A DNA stretch of 64,000 bases from Plantibacter sp. Leaf314. Lineage in GTDB: Bacteria; Actinomycetota; Actinomycetes; Actinomycetales; Microbacteriaceae. The stretch covers positions 1,471,889 through 1,535,888 of the forward strand of contig NZ_LMOB01000001.1 in NCBI RefSeq assembly GCF_001423185.1, given 5' to 3'. Below are positions 43,632-51,043 of this stretch, piece after piece. The number at the start of each line of letters is the position of its first letter. Positions within the stretch are counted from its first letter, which is position 1. The position numbers and the translations under genes are program-made. The notes beneath the pieces were generated by a model. That model was not told the DNA's origin, ran no database searches, and worked only from the letters and a program-made list of their open reading frames with translations.

Positions 43632-43936
43632 GGAGAAATTGCTTTCCGGGTTATTACTCGTTCGCATGAACGACCTGCATGACTCACACAGCGCCATCCG
43701 AGACCTCGGCTGCGCTGCGGCATGCTCATACCCGGGCGATCAATGGCCGGGACCGTTCACATCGTGTGTGTGTTCGCGGAGTGCTCTCCGACGAAACCGG
43801 CCCACCAGACTGACATAACCCTCCGCGGTACAAACGCGGTGTCTAGAGCCGACTTCGCTACATTACCTGATCGACCCTGAGAAGTCACGGGGCATCGCTC
43901 CCAAGCGCTCCCGGCCTGGCGTGGCAGCATGGGGAC
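43632..43936. other. Intergenic region with probable long helicase leader
   Basis: This 305-base divergent region has no convincing gene. On the helicase strand it contains a small hairpin (CGGAG-AGCA-CTCCG, about 43777-43790) and the GGAAAG site near the start. A long structured leader, as in other RNA helicase genes with autoregulation or cold control, is possible. The GH15 gene promoter must lie at the right end; no clear hexamers are visible. Confidence 0.4.
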
Positions 43937-45706
43937 ATGCCCAGCCCCATCGAGGACTACGCCCTCATCGGTGATTGCCACACCGCAGCACTCGTCTCGA
44001 CGGAGGGCAGCATCGACTGGCTCTGCCTCCCCCGCTTCGACTCCGCGTCCATGTTCGGAGCCCTGCTCGGCACCGAGGACCACGGCCGGTGGAGTGTCCG
44101 CCCGGCCGACGCGGACGCCCGGGCGAGCCGTCGATACCTCGACGACACCTTCGTCCTCGAGACCACCTGGACGACGGGCGACGGCGAGATCCGCGTCACG
44201 GACGTCATGCCGCACGGGGATCGCAGGGCCGACGTCATCCGCCGGATCGAGGGCGTCCGCGGCACCGTCACCGTCGATGTCGACGTCCGCATCCGCTTCG
44301 GGTACGCCGACGCGGTGCCGTGGGTGCGCCAGCTGTCCGACCGATCCGGCATCGTCGCCGTGGCGGGTCCCGACGCCGTCGTCCTCCGCGGGGTGCGCCT
44401 GACCGCCTCCGACCACACCCACTCGGCGTCCATCGAGGTGTCCGCCGGCGAAACCGTCGACCTGACGCTCACCTGGTACCCCTCACACCGGGAGGTGCCG
44501 GAGCCCGTCGACGTCGGCCGACGGATCGACCACACGGCCGATTGGTGGCGGGACTGGGCCACCCGGTGCGACCCGGCCGCGGAGTACGAGGAGGCGGTGG
44601 TCCGCTCACTGCTGGTGCTGCGGGCCCTCACGCACGAGGACACCGGCGGCATCGTCGCCGCCGCGACCACGAGCCTGCCGGAGTCGTTCGGCGGCGTGCG
44701 CAACTGGGACTACCGCTACGTCTGGCTGCGCGACGCCTCGCTGACCCTCGAAGCCCTCATGCAGCACGGGTTCACCGAGGAGGCGCACGACTGGCGGGGG
44801 TGGCTGCTGCGCGCGATCGCCGGCGACCCGAACGACCTGCAGATCATGTACGGCCTCGCGGGCGAACGCCATCTCGTCGAGGAGGAGCTCGACAGCCTGC
44901 CCGGGTACCTCGGCGCCGCGCCCGTGCGCGTCGGCAACGGCGCCTACACGCAGTACCAGGGCGACGTGTTCGGTTCGGTCATGATCGCCCTCGACGAGGC
45001 ACGCTCGGTGGGGCTCGCCGAGGACGACTTCTCCTGGAGCCTGCAGCGCGCGCTCCTCGGCGTGCTGGAGGAGCACTGGAACCGCCCGGACCGCGGGATC
45101 TGGGAGGTCCGCGGCGAGGAGCAGCACTTCACCCACTCCCGGGCGATGATCTGGGCGGCGCTCGACCGCGGCGTCCGGGCGGTCCGGGAACACGGCCTCG
45201 ACGGTCCCGTCGAGCGCTGGGAGGCCCTCCGCGAGACCCTGCGGGAGACCATCGAACGCGAGAACGTCGACCACGCCCGCGGATGCTACGTGCAGCACGC
45301 CGGGACGACGGAGGTCGACGCGTCGCTCCTCGTCCTCGCGCAGATCGGCTACGTCGCGCCGGACGACCCACGCATGCTCACGACGGTCGCGGCCATCGAG
45401 GAGGACCTCCTGCAGGACGGCCTGCTCCTCCGCTACCGGACCACCAGCGGCGTCGACGGGCTCCCGGGCGAGGAGCACCCGTTCCTGGCGTGCTCGTTCT
45501 GGCTCGTCCAGCAGTACGCGTCGTCCGGACGGCTCGACGACGCGCGGACGCTGATGGACCGCCTGCTGTCGTTCCGCAACGACCTGGGCCTCCTGTCCGA
45601 GGAGTACGACGTGCAGGAGGGTCGGCAGGTCGGCAACACCCCGCAGGCGCTGTCGCACCTCGGGCTCGTCCGCGCAGCCGACGCGATCGCCGCCGCCGCA
45701 CGCTGA
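43937..45706 (+). CDS. Glycoside hydrolase family 15 protein (glucoamylase/trehalase-like)
   Basis: A 589-residue cytosolic enzyme. The N-terminal beta-sandwich starts IEDYALIGDCHTAALVSTEGSIDWLCLPRFDS, diagnostic of prokaryotic GH15 proteins. The (alpha/alpha)6 barrel begins near residue 215 and contains VRNWDYRYVWLRDASLTLEAL, with the conserved general-acid region. LLSEEYD near the C-terminus carries the conserved Glu of the catalytic base. Members hydrolyse alpha-glucosides, and several actinobacterial ones are trehalases; which activity applies here cannot be decided. The gene stands alone and converges with the Nudix gene 15 bases away. Confidence 0.92.
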   Translation: MPSPIEDYALIGDCHTAALVSTEGSIDWLCLPRFDSASMFGALLGTEDHGRWSVRPADADARASRRYLDDTFVLETTWTTGDGEIRVTDVMPHGDRRADVIRRIEGVRGTVTVDVDVRIRFGYADAVPWVRQLSDRSGIVAVAGPDAVVLRGVRLTASDHTHSASIEVSAGETVDLTLTWYPSHREVPEPVDVGRRIDHTADWWRDWATRCDPAAEYEEAVVRSLLVLRALTHEDTGGIVAAATTSLPESFGGVRNWDYRYVWLRDASLTLEALMQHGFTEEAHDWRGWLLRAIAGDPNDLQIMYGLAGERHLVEEELDSLPGYLGAAPVRVGNGAYTQYQGDVFGSVMIALDEARSVGLAEDDFSWSLQRALLGVLEEHWNRPDRGIWEVRGEEQHFTHSRAMIWAALDRGVRAVREHGLDGPVERWEALRETLRETIERENVDHARGCYVQHAGTTEVDASLLVLAQIGYVAPDDPRMLTTVAAIEEDLLQDGLLLRYRTTSGVDGLPGEEHPFLACSFWLVQQYASSGRLDDARTLMDRLLSFRNDLGLLSEEYDVQEGRQVGNTPQALSHLGLVRAADAIAAAAR

Positions 45707-45721
45707 ACGACCGACGGCGGC

Positions 45722-46207
45722 TCAGCGGACGAAGTGGGCCTCGGGGGTGTCGGAGGCCGCGAGGGCGATCCGGGTGCGGAAGTTCTGCGAGACCTCGGCC
45801 GGCAGCGCATCGAGCGGGAACCACCGCGCCTCGGAGTTCTCGCCGTCCGCCGGGTAGGGCTCACCCGACTCGTACCGGCAGCGGAACACGAGGTCGATGT
45901 ACTGGGTGATGTCGCCGTTCTCGTAGACGTTCTGCGGGAGCACCTGCACCTGCGACAACCGCTCGGCGACGGCGACCACCGCGGCCTCCTCGAGCACCTC
46001 GCGTTCGGCGGCGACCGCCGGTTCCTCCCCCGGGTCGATGATCCCGGTGACGGGCGTCCAGGCCCCGTTGTCGGCCCGTCGGACGAGCAGCACCTCTGCC
46101 TCAGGCGTCCCGAGGCCGCGGAGGACGACCGCGGTCACCCCCGTCAACCAGAGCGGCGCGTGACCGATCCGCTCGCGGAGGGCCAGTACGAAGTCAGGAG
46201 TCGCCAT
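45722..46207 (-). CDS. Nudix hydrolase
   Basis: A Nudix-fold protein of 161 residues. The Nudix box begins at the Gly of GIIDPGEEPAVAAEREVLEEAA and follows GX5EX7REUXEEXGU, except that the penultimate Gly is replaced by Ala, which is tolerated in many members. The metal-binding REVLEE core is intact. QYIDLVFRCRY and EARWFPLDALP are typical of enzymes acting on nucleoside diphosphate derivatives. The substrate is unknown. It starts at ATG 46207, divergent from and almost touching the ABM-domain gene region. Confidence 0.9.
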   Translation of the reverse strand: MATPDFVLALRERIGHAPLWLTGVTAVVLRGLGTPEAEVLLVRRADNGAWTPVTGIIDPGEEPAVAAEREVLEEAAVVAVAERLSQVQVLPQNVYENGDITQYIDLVFRCRYESGEPYPADGENSEARWFPLDALPAEVSQNFRTRIALAASDTPEAHFVR

Positions 46208-46271
46208 GCCTCGACTCTACGGCGCGGGGCCGGGACACGAGATCGAAACACGAGTGCGGTCTACTGGAGGG

Positions 46272-46886
46272 ATGGAACACGATCCCATCACCGTCTCGAT
46301 CGAGCGACGCGTCAACCCGGCGTCGATCTCCGAGGCCACCATCTGGGTGCAGGCGGGCATCAACCTCGCCAACCGCTACCCCGGCTTCCTCGGCTCCGGC
46401 TGGGTGCGCGCGGGCGCCGAGAGCGACGTCTGGTACATGCTCTACCGCTTCGCCGACGAACAGACCCTCACCGACTGGGAGGAGTCGAAGGAGCGCGCCT
46501 GGTGGTTGTCGAGCGGGCGGGAGTTCATGGAGCAGTCGCGGGTGGAGCGACGCAGCGGGATCGAGGGGTGGTTCGACGCGCCGGAGGGCATCCTGCGCGT
46601 CGACGAAGCCGAACGCTCGAACGATCCCGACCCCGTGCCGCCCGCGCCCCCGCGGTGGAAGCAGGCGGTGAGCATCTGGTTGGGGTTCTTCCCCCTGAAC
46701 CTCGTCTTCACGCTCCTGGTGACGAGCCTGGTGCCCGGGTGGGAACCGCTCGGCGTCTTCCTGCACGTCCTCATCTCGACGCTCATCCTGACGCCGATCA
46801 TGACCTACTGGCTCCTGCCGCTCGTCACGAGGATGCTCCGGCCGTGGCTGACGGCTCCGCGTCGCGCCCGGCGTTCGGCGAGCTGA
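46272..46886 (+). CDS. ABM-domain protein with C-terminal membrane anchor
   Basis: A 204-residue protein. ATG 46272 was chosen because ITVSIERRVNP begins the first strand of an antibiotic-biosynthesis-monooxygenase (ABM) fold; the longer open frame adds 22 residues over the Nudix start. GGAGG lies unusually close to the ATG. The ABM-like ferredoxin fold covers about residues 5-105 (YPGFLGSGWVRA, MLYRFADEQTLTDWE). Two membrane segments follow at about 140-160 and 168-190. The combination is recurrent in actinobacteria as I remember it, but no activity is established. It might act in quinone or haem-related redox chemistry at the membrane. Confidence 0.75.
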   Translation: MEHDPITVSIERRVNPASISEATIWVQAGINLANRYPGFLGSGWVRAGAESDVWYMLYRFADEQTLTDWEESKERAWWLSSGREFMEQSRVERRSGIEGWFDAPEGILRVDEAERSNDPDPVPPAPPRWKQAVSIWLGFFPLNLVFTLLVTSLVPGWEPLGVFLHVLISTLILTPIMTYWLLPLVTRMLRPWLTAPRRARRSAS

Positions 46887-46916
46887 CCGCCGGCGTCACG
46901 GACGGACCGGCGTCGC

Positions 46917-47882
46917 TCAGGAGCCGCCTGTCGTCGCCTGCTCCCGCACCTGGGTCGGGCTGAACCCGGTGTGCGCCACGACGGCCCGGCGGAGGTGCGC
47001 TTGCGAGTGGTATCCGCAGCGGGCTGCGACCTCCGCGATCGACAGCGCCCGGTGGTCGGGGTCGGAGAGGAGCGCCAGGGCGAGCTGGAGTCGGCGTTCG
47101 GCGATCTCGCCGGCCGCGCTCGTACCAGAGCCCTCGAACACGCGCTGCAGGGAGCGGGTCGACATGTTGAAACGGCGGGCGAGCGTCTCCGGGCGCAGCT
47201 CGCGTTCCGCGAACGAGACGGCGATGTGCTCCATGATCCGCAACCGGATCGGGACGCGTCCGGCGTCCGCGTCCGCCTGGAAGAGGTCGTTCTCGGCGTA
47301 CAGGGTGGCGAGCATCGTGTCGATCACGCGACACAGGCGCACCTGCGCGGCACCACCGATCGGTTCGAAGCTCGAGACGACCTCCTCGAGGAAGGCCGCG
47401 CTCGCGCGCAGCAGCGGCGACGGGGCGAGCGCCCCGAACGGCGTCGGCGTGATGCCCAGGCGACGCAGCGCGCGCAGGGGGACGAAGACGTACAGGTAGG
47501 TGGCCTGCTCATCGACGGTCGTGCGGTAGACCTCTTCCGACACGGCGAGCGCGCCACCACCGGGATGCAGGTCGAGTTCTTGCCGTCCGTGGATCAGACT
47601 CACCGAACCGTCGGTGAGGAGGATGATCATCGCGACCGGCTCCTCCGCTCCGGCGGCGTCGACGACGTCGAAGGTGCCGGGGCCGACGAGGTTCCGATGG
47701 ACGACATAGTCGCCGAGCGCCACGGCGTCGATGGTCATGGAAAAGCGGTCCGGGTCGACGTCGACGAAGCGCATGGCACCGGACGCCTCCTGCATGCCCG
47801 GCGCCCCCGAGAGCCGGGTGGTCGTGACGCGTCCGCGCGCAGGACATCGCGCCGGCTGGCGGTCATCGTGCTCGGGCATCAT
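46917..47882 (-). CDS. AraC-family transcriptional regulator
   Basis: A regulator of about 321 residues. Two consecutive ATGs (47882 and 47879) follow GAAGGG; the first is used. The N-terminal half is a beta-rich sensor domain resembling the AraC-binding-like (cupin-type) domain: YVVHRNLVGPGTFDVV, then ALAVSEEVYRTTV. The C-terminal double helix-turn-helix is clear: LRPETLARRFNMSTRSLQRVFEGSGTSAAGEI, then LSIAEVAARCGYHSQAHLRRAVVAHTGFSPTQVRE. The divergent gene at 47979 may be a target, or the regulator may autoregulate. The effector is unknown. Confidence 0.88.
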   Translation of the reverse strand: MMPEHDDRQPARCPARGRVTTTRLSGAPGMQEASGAMRFVDVDPDRFSMTIDAVALGDYVVHRNLVGPGTFDVVDAAGAEEPVAMIILLTDGSVSLIHGRQELDLHPGGGALAVSEEVYRTTVDEQATYLYVFVPLRALRRLGITPTPFGALAPSPLLRASAAFLEEVVSSFEPIGGAAQVRLCRVIDTMLATLYAENDLFQADADAGRVPIRLRIMEHIAVSFAERELRPETLARRFNMSTRSLQRVFEGSGTSAAGEIAERRLQLALALLSDPDHRALSIAEVAARCGYHSQAHLRRAVVAHTGFSPTQVREQATTGGS

Positions 47883-47978
47883 CGGACCCTTCGGACAGGA
47901 CAACCACCCTCGCAGAGCGAACCCTCCGAATCGAGGGGTTGCGGGTTCCGTCGGACCGTGGTCGGCGATACTGGACGG

Positions 47979-48461
47979 ATGATCTCCGCTGAACTCGCCA
48001 GAGCGCTCCGCACCGCCGGTCTCCGCTGGACGCCCGAACCCGGCGACCGCTTCACCATCGACGGTGGCGAGCTCGCCGGTGACGTCTTCACCGTGAGCGA
48101 GATGACCGTCGAGGTGCACGAGCACCCGGGTGGGCGCAGCTTCGGTTTCAACGGCACGACCGAGTGGGCGCTCGACTCGGTCGACCAGGAGGAGACGCTC
48201 TGGCTGCCCTCGGAGCACCAGTTGCGTGCCCTGCTGCGCGGCTCGTTCCGTTCGCTCGAACGGGCGGTGACCGTGCCGAACCCCGCAGATGAGGAGCAGA
48301 CGCTCGACGAGGAACTCGACGTCCTGCTGTCCCTCGGCGACACCGAGGCGTACACGGTCGTCGTCGAGCTCGGCGGCGAAGTGCGCCGGTTCAGTGCGGC
48401 GACCGCTCCCGACGCCTACGCGACCGCGTTGCTCGAACTCATCCTGCGCTCCGTCGACTGA
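47979..48461 (+). CDS. Conserved actinobacterial hypothetical protein
   Basis: A 160-residue soluble acidic protein. The N-terminus ELARALRTAGLRWTPEPGDRF and the central FTVSEMTVEVHEHPGG and FNGTTEWALDSV recall a family commonly found in Microbacteriaceae, sometimes labelled as a CpaE-like pilus protein by automatic transfer. No P-loop or other CpaE feature is present, so that label should not be taken as functional. The region LWLPSEHQLRALL is also typical. It is divergent from the AraC regulator gene, with only 96 bases between them. No function can be proposed. Confidence 0.75.
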   Translation: MISAELARALRTAGLRWTPEPGDRFTIDGGELAGDVFTVSEMTVEVHEHPGGRSFGFNGTTEWALDSVDQEETLWLPSEHQLRALLRGSFRSLERAVTVPNPADEEQTLDEELDVLLSLGDTEAYTVVVELGGEVRRFSAATAPDAYATALLELILRSVD

Positions 48462-48503
48462 GCCACGACCCGGCAGCCTGCTCCCGGGCGCTCATCCGGG
48501 CGC

Positions 48504-49256
48504 TCAGCGTCCGCGGATGCGACGGGAGAGCTCGGTTGCCGCAGGCCCGATCTCCTTCGCCAACCACGCCGGATCCGGCCCGTCGTCGGCGTCGTAGGTG
48601 ACCGCGATCGCCGCAGCCGGCCACCCCGTGTGGTCACGGACGACGACGCCCACACTCGCGAGGCCCACCGTCACGCCGCCCTCCTCCCGCGCGTAGCCGT
48701 CCTCGGCCGTCCGGGCGAGGAGCTGACGCAGCTCCCGGTACCGTTTGGGCCCGTGGCCGGTGCGGTCGACGAATGCCGCCTCGTCGGGGAACAACGCACG
48801 CAGCTGGCCGGTCGGGAGCGCGGCGAGGATCGCGCACCCGCTCGCGGTCAGGTGGGCGGGCAACCGGACCCCCACGCCGGTGACGAGGTGCGGCCGCCGA
48901 GGAGCCCGTTCCTCGACGATGTACAGCACGTCACGACCGTGCAGCACCGCGAGGTGGGCGCTCTCGCCCAGGCGGTCGACCAGCTCCGCCAACAGCGGTC
49001 GGCCGAGCATGCTGAGCGGCTCCTGCCGGGCGTACCCACCGGAGAGTTCGAAGGCCGCGACCCCGAGTCCGTAGCGGCGCGCCTCCGGCAGGTGGACGAC
49101 GAAGCCGTGCTGCTGCAGCACGCCGAGGAGGTGGTAGACCGTCGATCGAGGGAGGCCGAGTGCCGTCGCGATCGCTGCGGCGGGGACCGGACCACGGGCG
49201 GCCGCGAGGTGGCTGAGCACGCGGAGGGTGGCGTCCGCTGCCGGTACCTGGCTCAT
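48504..49256 (-). CDS. IclR-family regulator, probable control of hutH
   Basis: A 250-residue regulator. AAGGAG lies upstream of ATG 49256. The N-terminal winged helix (about residues 5-65) includes AAAIATALGLPRSTVYHLLGVLQQHGFV. The C-terminal IclR effector domain contains HLAVLHGRDVLYIVEERAP and LTASGCAILAALP, and ends with the VGLASVGVVVRDHTGWPAAAIAVTY core. It is divergent from histidine ammonia-lyase across 139 bases containing a GTCTGG-N4-CCAGAC palindrome. Histidine utilisation in many actinobacteria is governed by an IclR-type regulator, so it probably represses hutH and itself, with a histidine-pathway intermediate as ligand. Confidence 0.9.
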   Translation of the reverse strand: MSQVPAADATLRVLSHLAAARGPVPAAAIATALGLPRSTVYHLLGVLQQHGFVVHLPEARRYGLGVAAFELSGGYARQEPLSMLGRPLLAELVDRLGESAHLAVLHGRDVLYIVEERAPRRPHLVTGVGVRLPAHLTASGCAILAALPTGQLRALFPDEAAFVDRTGHGPKRYRELRQLLARTAEDGYAREEGGVTVGLASVGVVVRDHTGWPAAAIAVTYDADDGPDPAWLAKEIGPAATELSRRIRGR

Positions 49257-49319
49257 CGCCCGCTCCTTCCGCTCCCGTCCGCGCGACCGGGTGCGGCTCC
49301 TTGCCGTCCTGCGCGGAAC

Positions 49320-49335
49320 GTCTGGCATCCCAGAC
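49320..49335. promoter_or_regulatory. Candidate IclR operator between iclR and hutH
   Basis: GTCTGG-CATC-CCAGAC is a perfect 6-4-6 palindrome near the middle of the divergent intergenic region, about 60 bases from each start codon. Its position suits repression of both genes. Confidence 0.5.
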
Positions 49336-49395
49336 ACGGACGACTCTACGCGCCCCGCCCCACCAGGCCCACGGGTGTTGCATCGGAGGATGGAG

Positions 49396-51003
49396 ATGCA
49401 CCCAGGCACGACGGAGACGCCCGCTGGTTCGACGACACCGGGCGCGGCTCGACCGGAGGGGCAGGACCGGCCCGTCCTCCTCGGCGCAGGGCCGTTGTCG
49501 ATCGACGACGTCGTCGCGATCGCGCGACACGGCGCCGTGATCGACCTCGACGAGGCGGCGCTCGAGGGCGTCGCGGCATCCCGTCGGATCGTCGAGGCTT
49601 TGGCGTCCGATCCGGAGCCCCACTACGGGATCTCCACCGGCTTCGGCGCGCTCGCGACCACGTTCATCGACCCCGACCGGCGGGCGCAGTTGCAGGCCAG
49701 CCTCGTCCGCTCGCATGCGGCGGGCAGCGGCGAACCCGTCGAAGTGGAGGTCGTGCGCTCGCTGATGACGCTGCGGCTCTCGACGCTCATGACGGGTCGG
49801 ACGGGCGTCCGTGTCGACACCGTCCGCGCGTACGCGGCGATGCTGAACGCCGGCATCACCCCGGTGGTGCGCGAGTACGGGTCGCTCGGATGCTCCGGTG
49901 ACCTCGCGCCCCTCGCGCACGCCGCCCTCGCGCTGATGGGCGAGGGTGACGTCGTCGACGCCACGGGGGCGCGCCGTCCGGCCGGGGAGGCCTTGGCCGC
50001 CGCGGGGCTCACGCCGGTGCGGCTCGCCGAGAAGGAGGGGCTGGCGCTCATCAACGGCACCGACGGCATGCTCGGCATGCTGGCCTTGGCGGTGCACGAC
50101 CTGCGGATGCTGTTGCAGACCGCCGACGTGGCCGCGGCGATGAGCGTCGAGGGCCTGCTCGGCACGGATGCGGTGTTCGCCGCCGACCTCCAGGCGCTGC
50201 GCCCGCAGGCGGGGCAGGCCGACAGTGCCGCGAACCTGCGCCGGATGCTCGACGGCTCCCCGATCGTGGCCAGCCACCGTGGCCCGGAGTGCACCCGGGT
50301 GCAGGACGCGTACTCGCTGCGCTGTGCCCCGCAGGTGCACGGTGCCGCGCGCGACACGGTCGCTCATGCGGAGCTGGTCACCGGGCGGGAGCTCGCGAGC
50401 GCGGTCGACAACCCGGTGCTGACGGTGGACGGGCGGGTCGAGTCGAACGGGAACTTCCATGGCGCTCCGGTCGCCTACGTGCTGGACTTCCTGGCGATCG
50501 TCGTGGCCGACGTCGCCTCCATGTCGGAGCGTCGCACGGACCGTTTCCTCGACCGTTCGCGCAGCAACGGCCTGCCGCCGTTCCTGGCGCACGAGGTCGG
50601 GGTGGACTCCGGTCTGATGATCGCGCAGTACACCGCGGCGGGCATCGTGAGCGAGCTGAAGCGCCTGGCGCATCCCGCGTCCGTGGACTCGATCCCGTCG
50701 TCCGCCATGCAGGAGGACCACGTGTCGATGGGGTGGGCTGCGGCGCGGAAGCTGCGGCGGGCGATCGACGGCTTGGGCCGGGTCCTCGCGATCGAGGTCA
50801 TGACCGCCGCGCGGGGGCTCGAGTTGCGGGCGCCGCTCCGTCCTGGCACCGGCACCGGCGCTGTGGTCCGGCGGGTCCGGGCGGACGTCGCGGGTTCAGG
50901 ACCCGACCGCTTCCTCTCACCGGAGATCGAAGCCGTCGTCGCCCTGGTGCAGGCCGGCGCCGTCGTCGAGGCGGCGACGGGGGCGGTGGGCGCCCTGCGC
51001 TGA
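49396..51003 (+). CDS. hutH: Histidine ammonia-lyase
   Basis: An enzyme of 535 residues that deaminates L-histidine to urocanate, the first step of histidine catabolism. ATG 49396 was preferred to 49390 because GGAGG is six bases upstream of it. YGISTGFGALATTFI and GSLGCSGDLAPLAHAALALMGEG are family signatures. The MIO-forming triad reads Cys166-Ser167-Gly168 instead of the textbook Ala-Ser-Gly; I recall the same variant in other actinobacterial HutH proteins. The conserved SRSN and QEDHVSMGW segments are present. The N-terminus is about 30 residues longer than in Pseudomonas HutH. hutU, hutI and a formimidoylglutamate hydrolase gene are absent from the window. Confidence 0.95.
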   Translation: MHPGTTETPAGSTTPGAARPEGQDRPVLLGAGPLSIDDVVAIARHGAVIDLDEAALEGVAASRRIVEALASDPEPHYGISTGFGALATTFIDPDRRAQLQASLVRSHAAGSGEPVEVEVVRSLMTLRLSTLMTGRTGVRVDTVRAYAAMLNAGITPVVREYGSLGCSGDLAPLAHAALALMGEGDVVDATGARRPAGEALAAAGLTPVRLAEKEGLALINGTDGMLGMLALAVHDLRMLLQTADVAAAMSVEGLLGTDAVFAADLQALRPQAGQADSAANLRRMLDGSPIVASHRGPECTRVQDAYSLRCAPQVHGAARDTVAHAELVTGRELASAVDNPVLTVDGRVESNGNFHGAPVAYVLDFLAIVVADVASMSERRTDRFLDRSRSNGLPPFLAHEVGVDSGLMIAQYTAAGIVSELKRLAHPASVDSIPSSAMQEDHVSMGWAAARKLRRAIDGLGRVLAIEVMTAARGLELRAPLRPGTGTGAVVRRVRADVAGSGPDRFLSPEIEAVVALVQAGAVVEAATGAVGALR

Positions 51004-51025
51004 GCCGGGAGGGCTCAGCGCAGGG
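50993..51025. terminator. Bidirectional terminator overlapping the hutH stop
   Basis: A perfect 14-bp stem (50993-51006 with 51012-51025) and five-base loop. The left arm contains the last hutH codons and stop codon. It lies 19 bases from the stop of the convergent RND transporter gene. Confidence 0.7.
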
Positions 51026-51043
51026 GGCTCACGCCGACCGGCT

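Noticed and set aside
41403..43682. Long forward-strand frame of 759 codons opposite the DEAD-box helicase
   Set aside because: The repeats read as low-complexity Thr/Leu/Val sequence, whereas the minus strand gives all helicase motifs.
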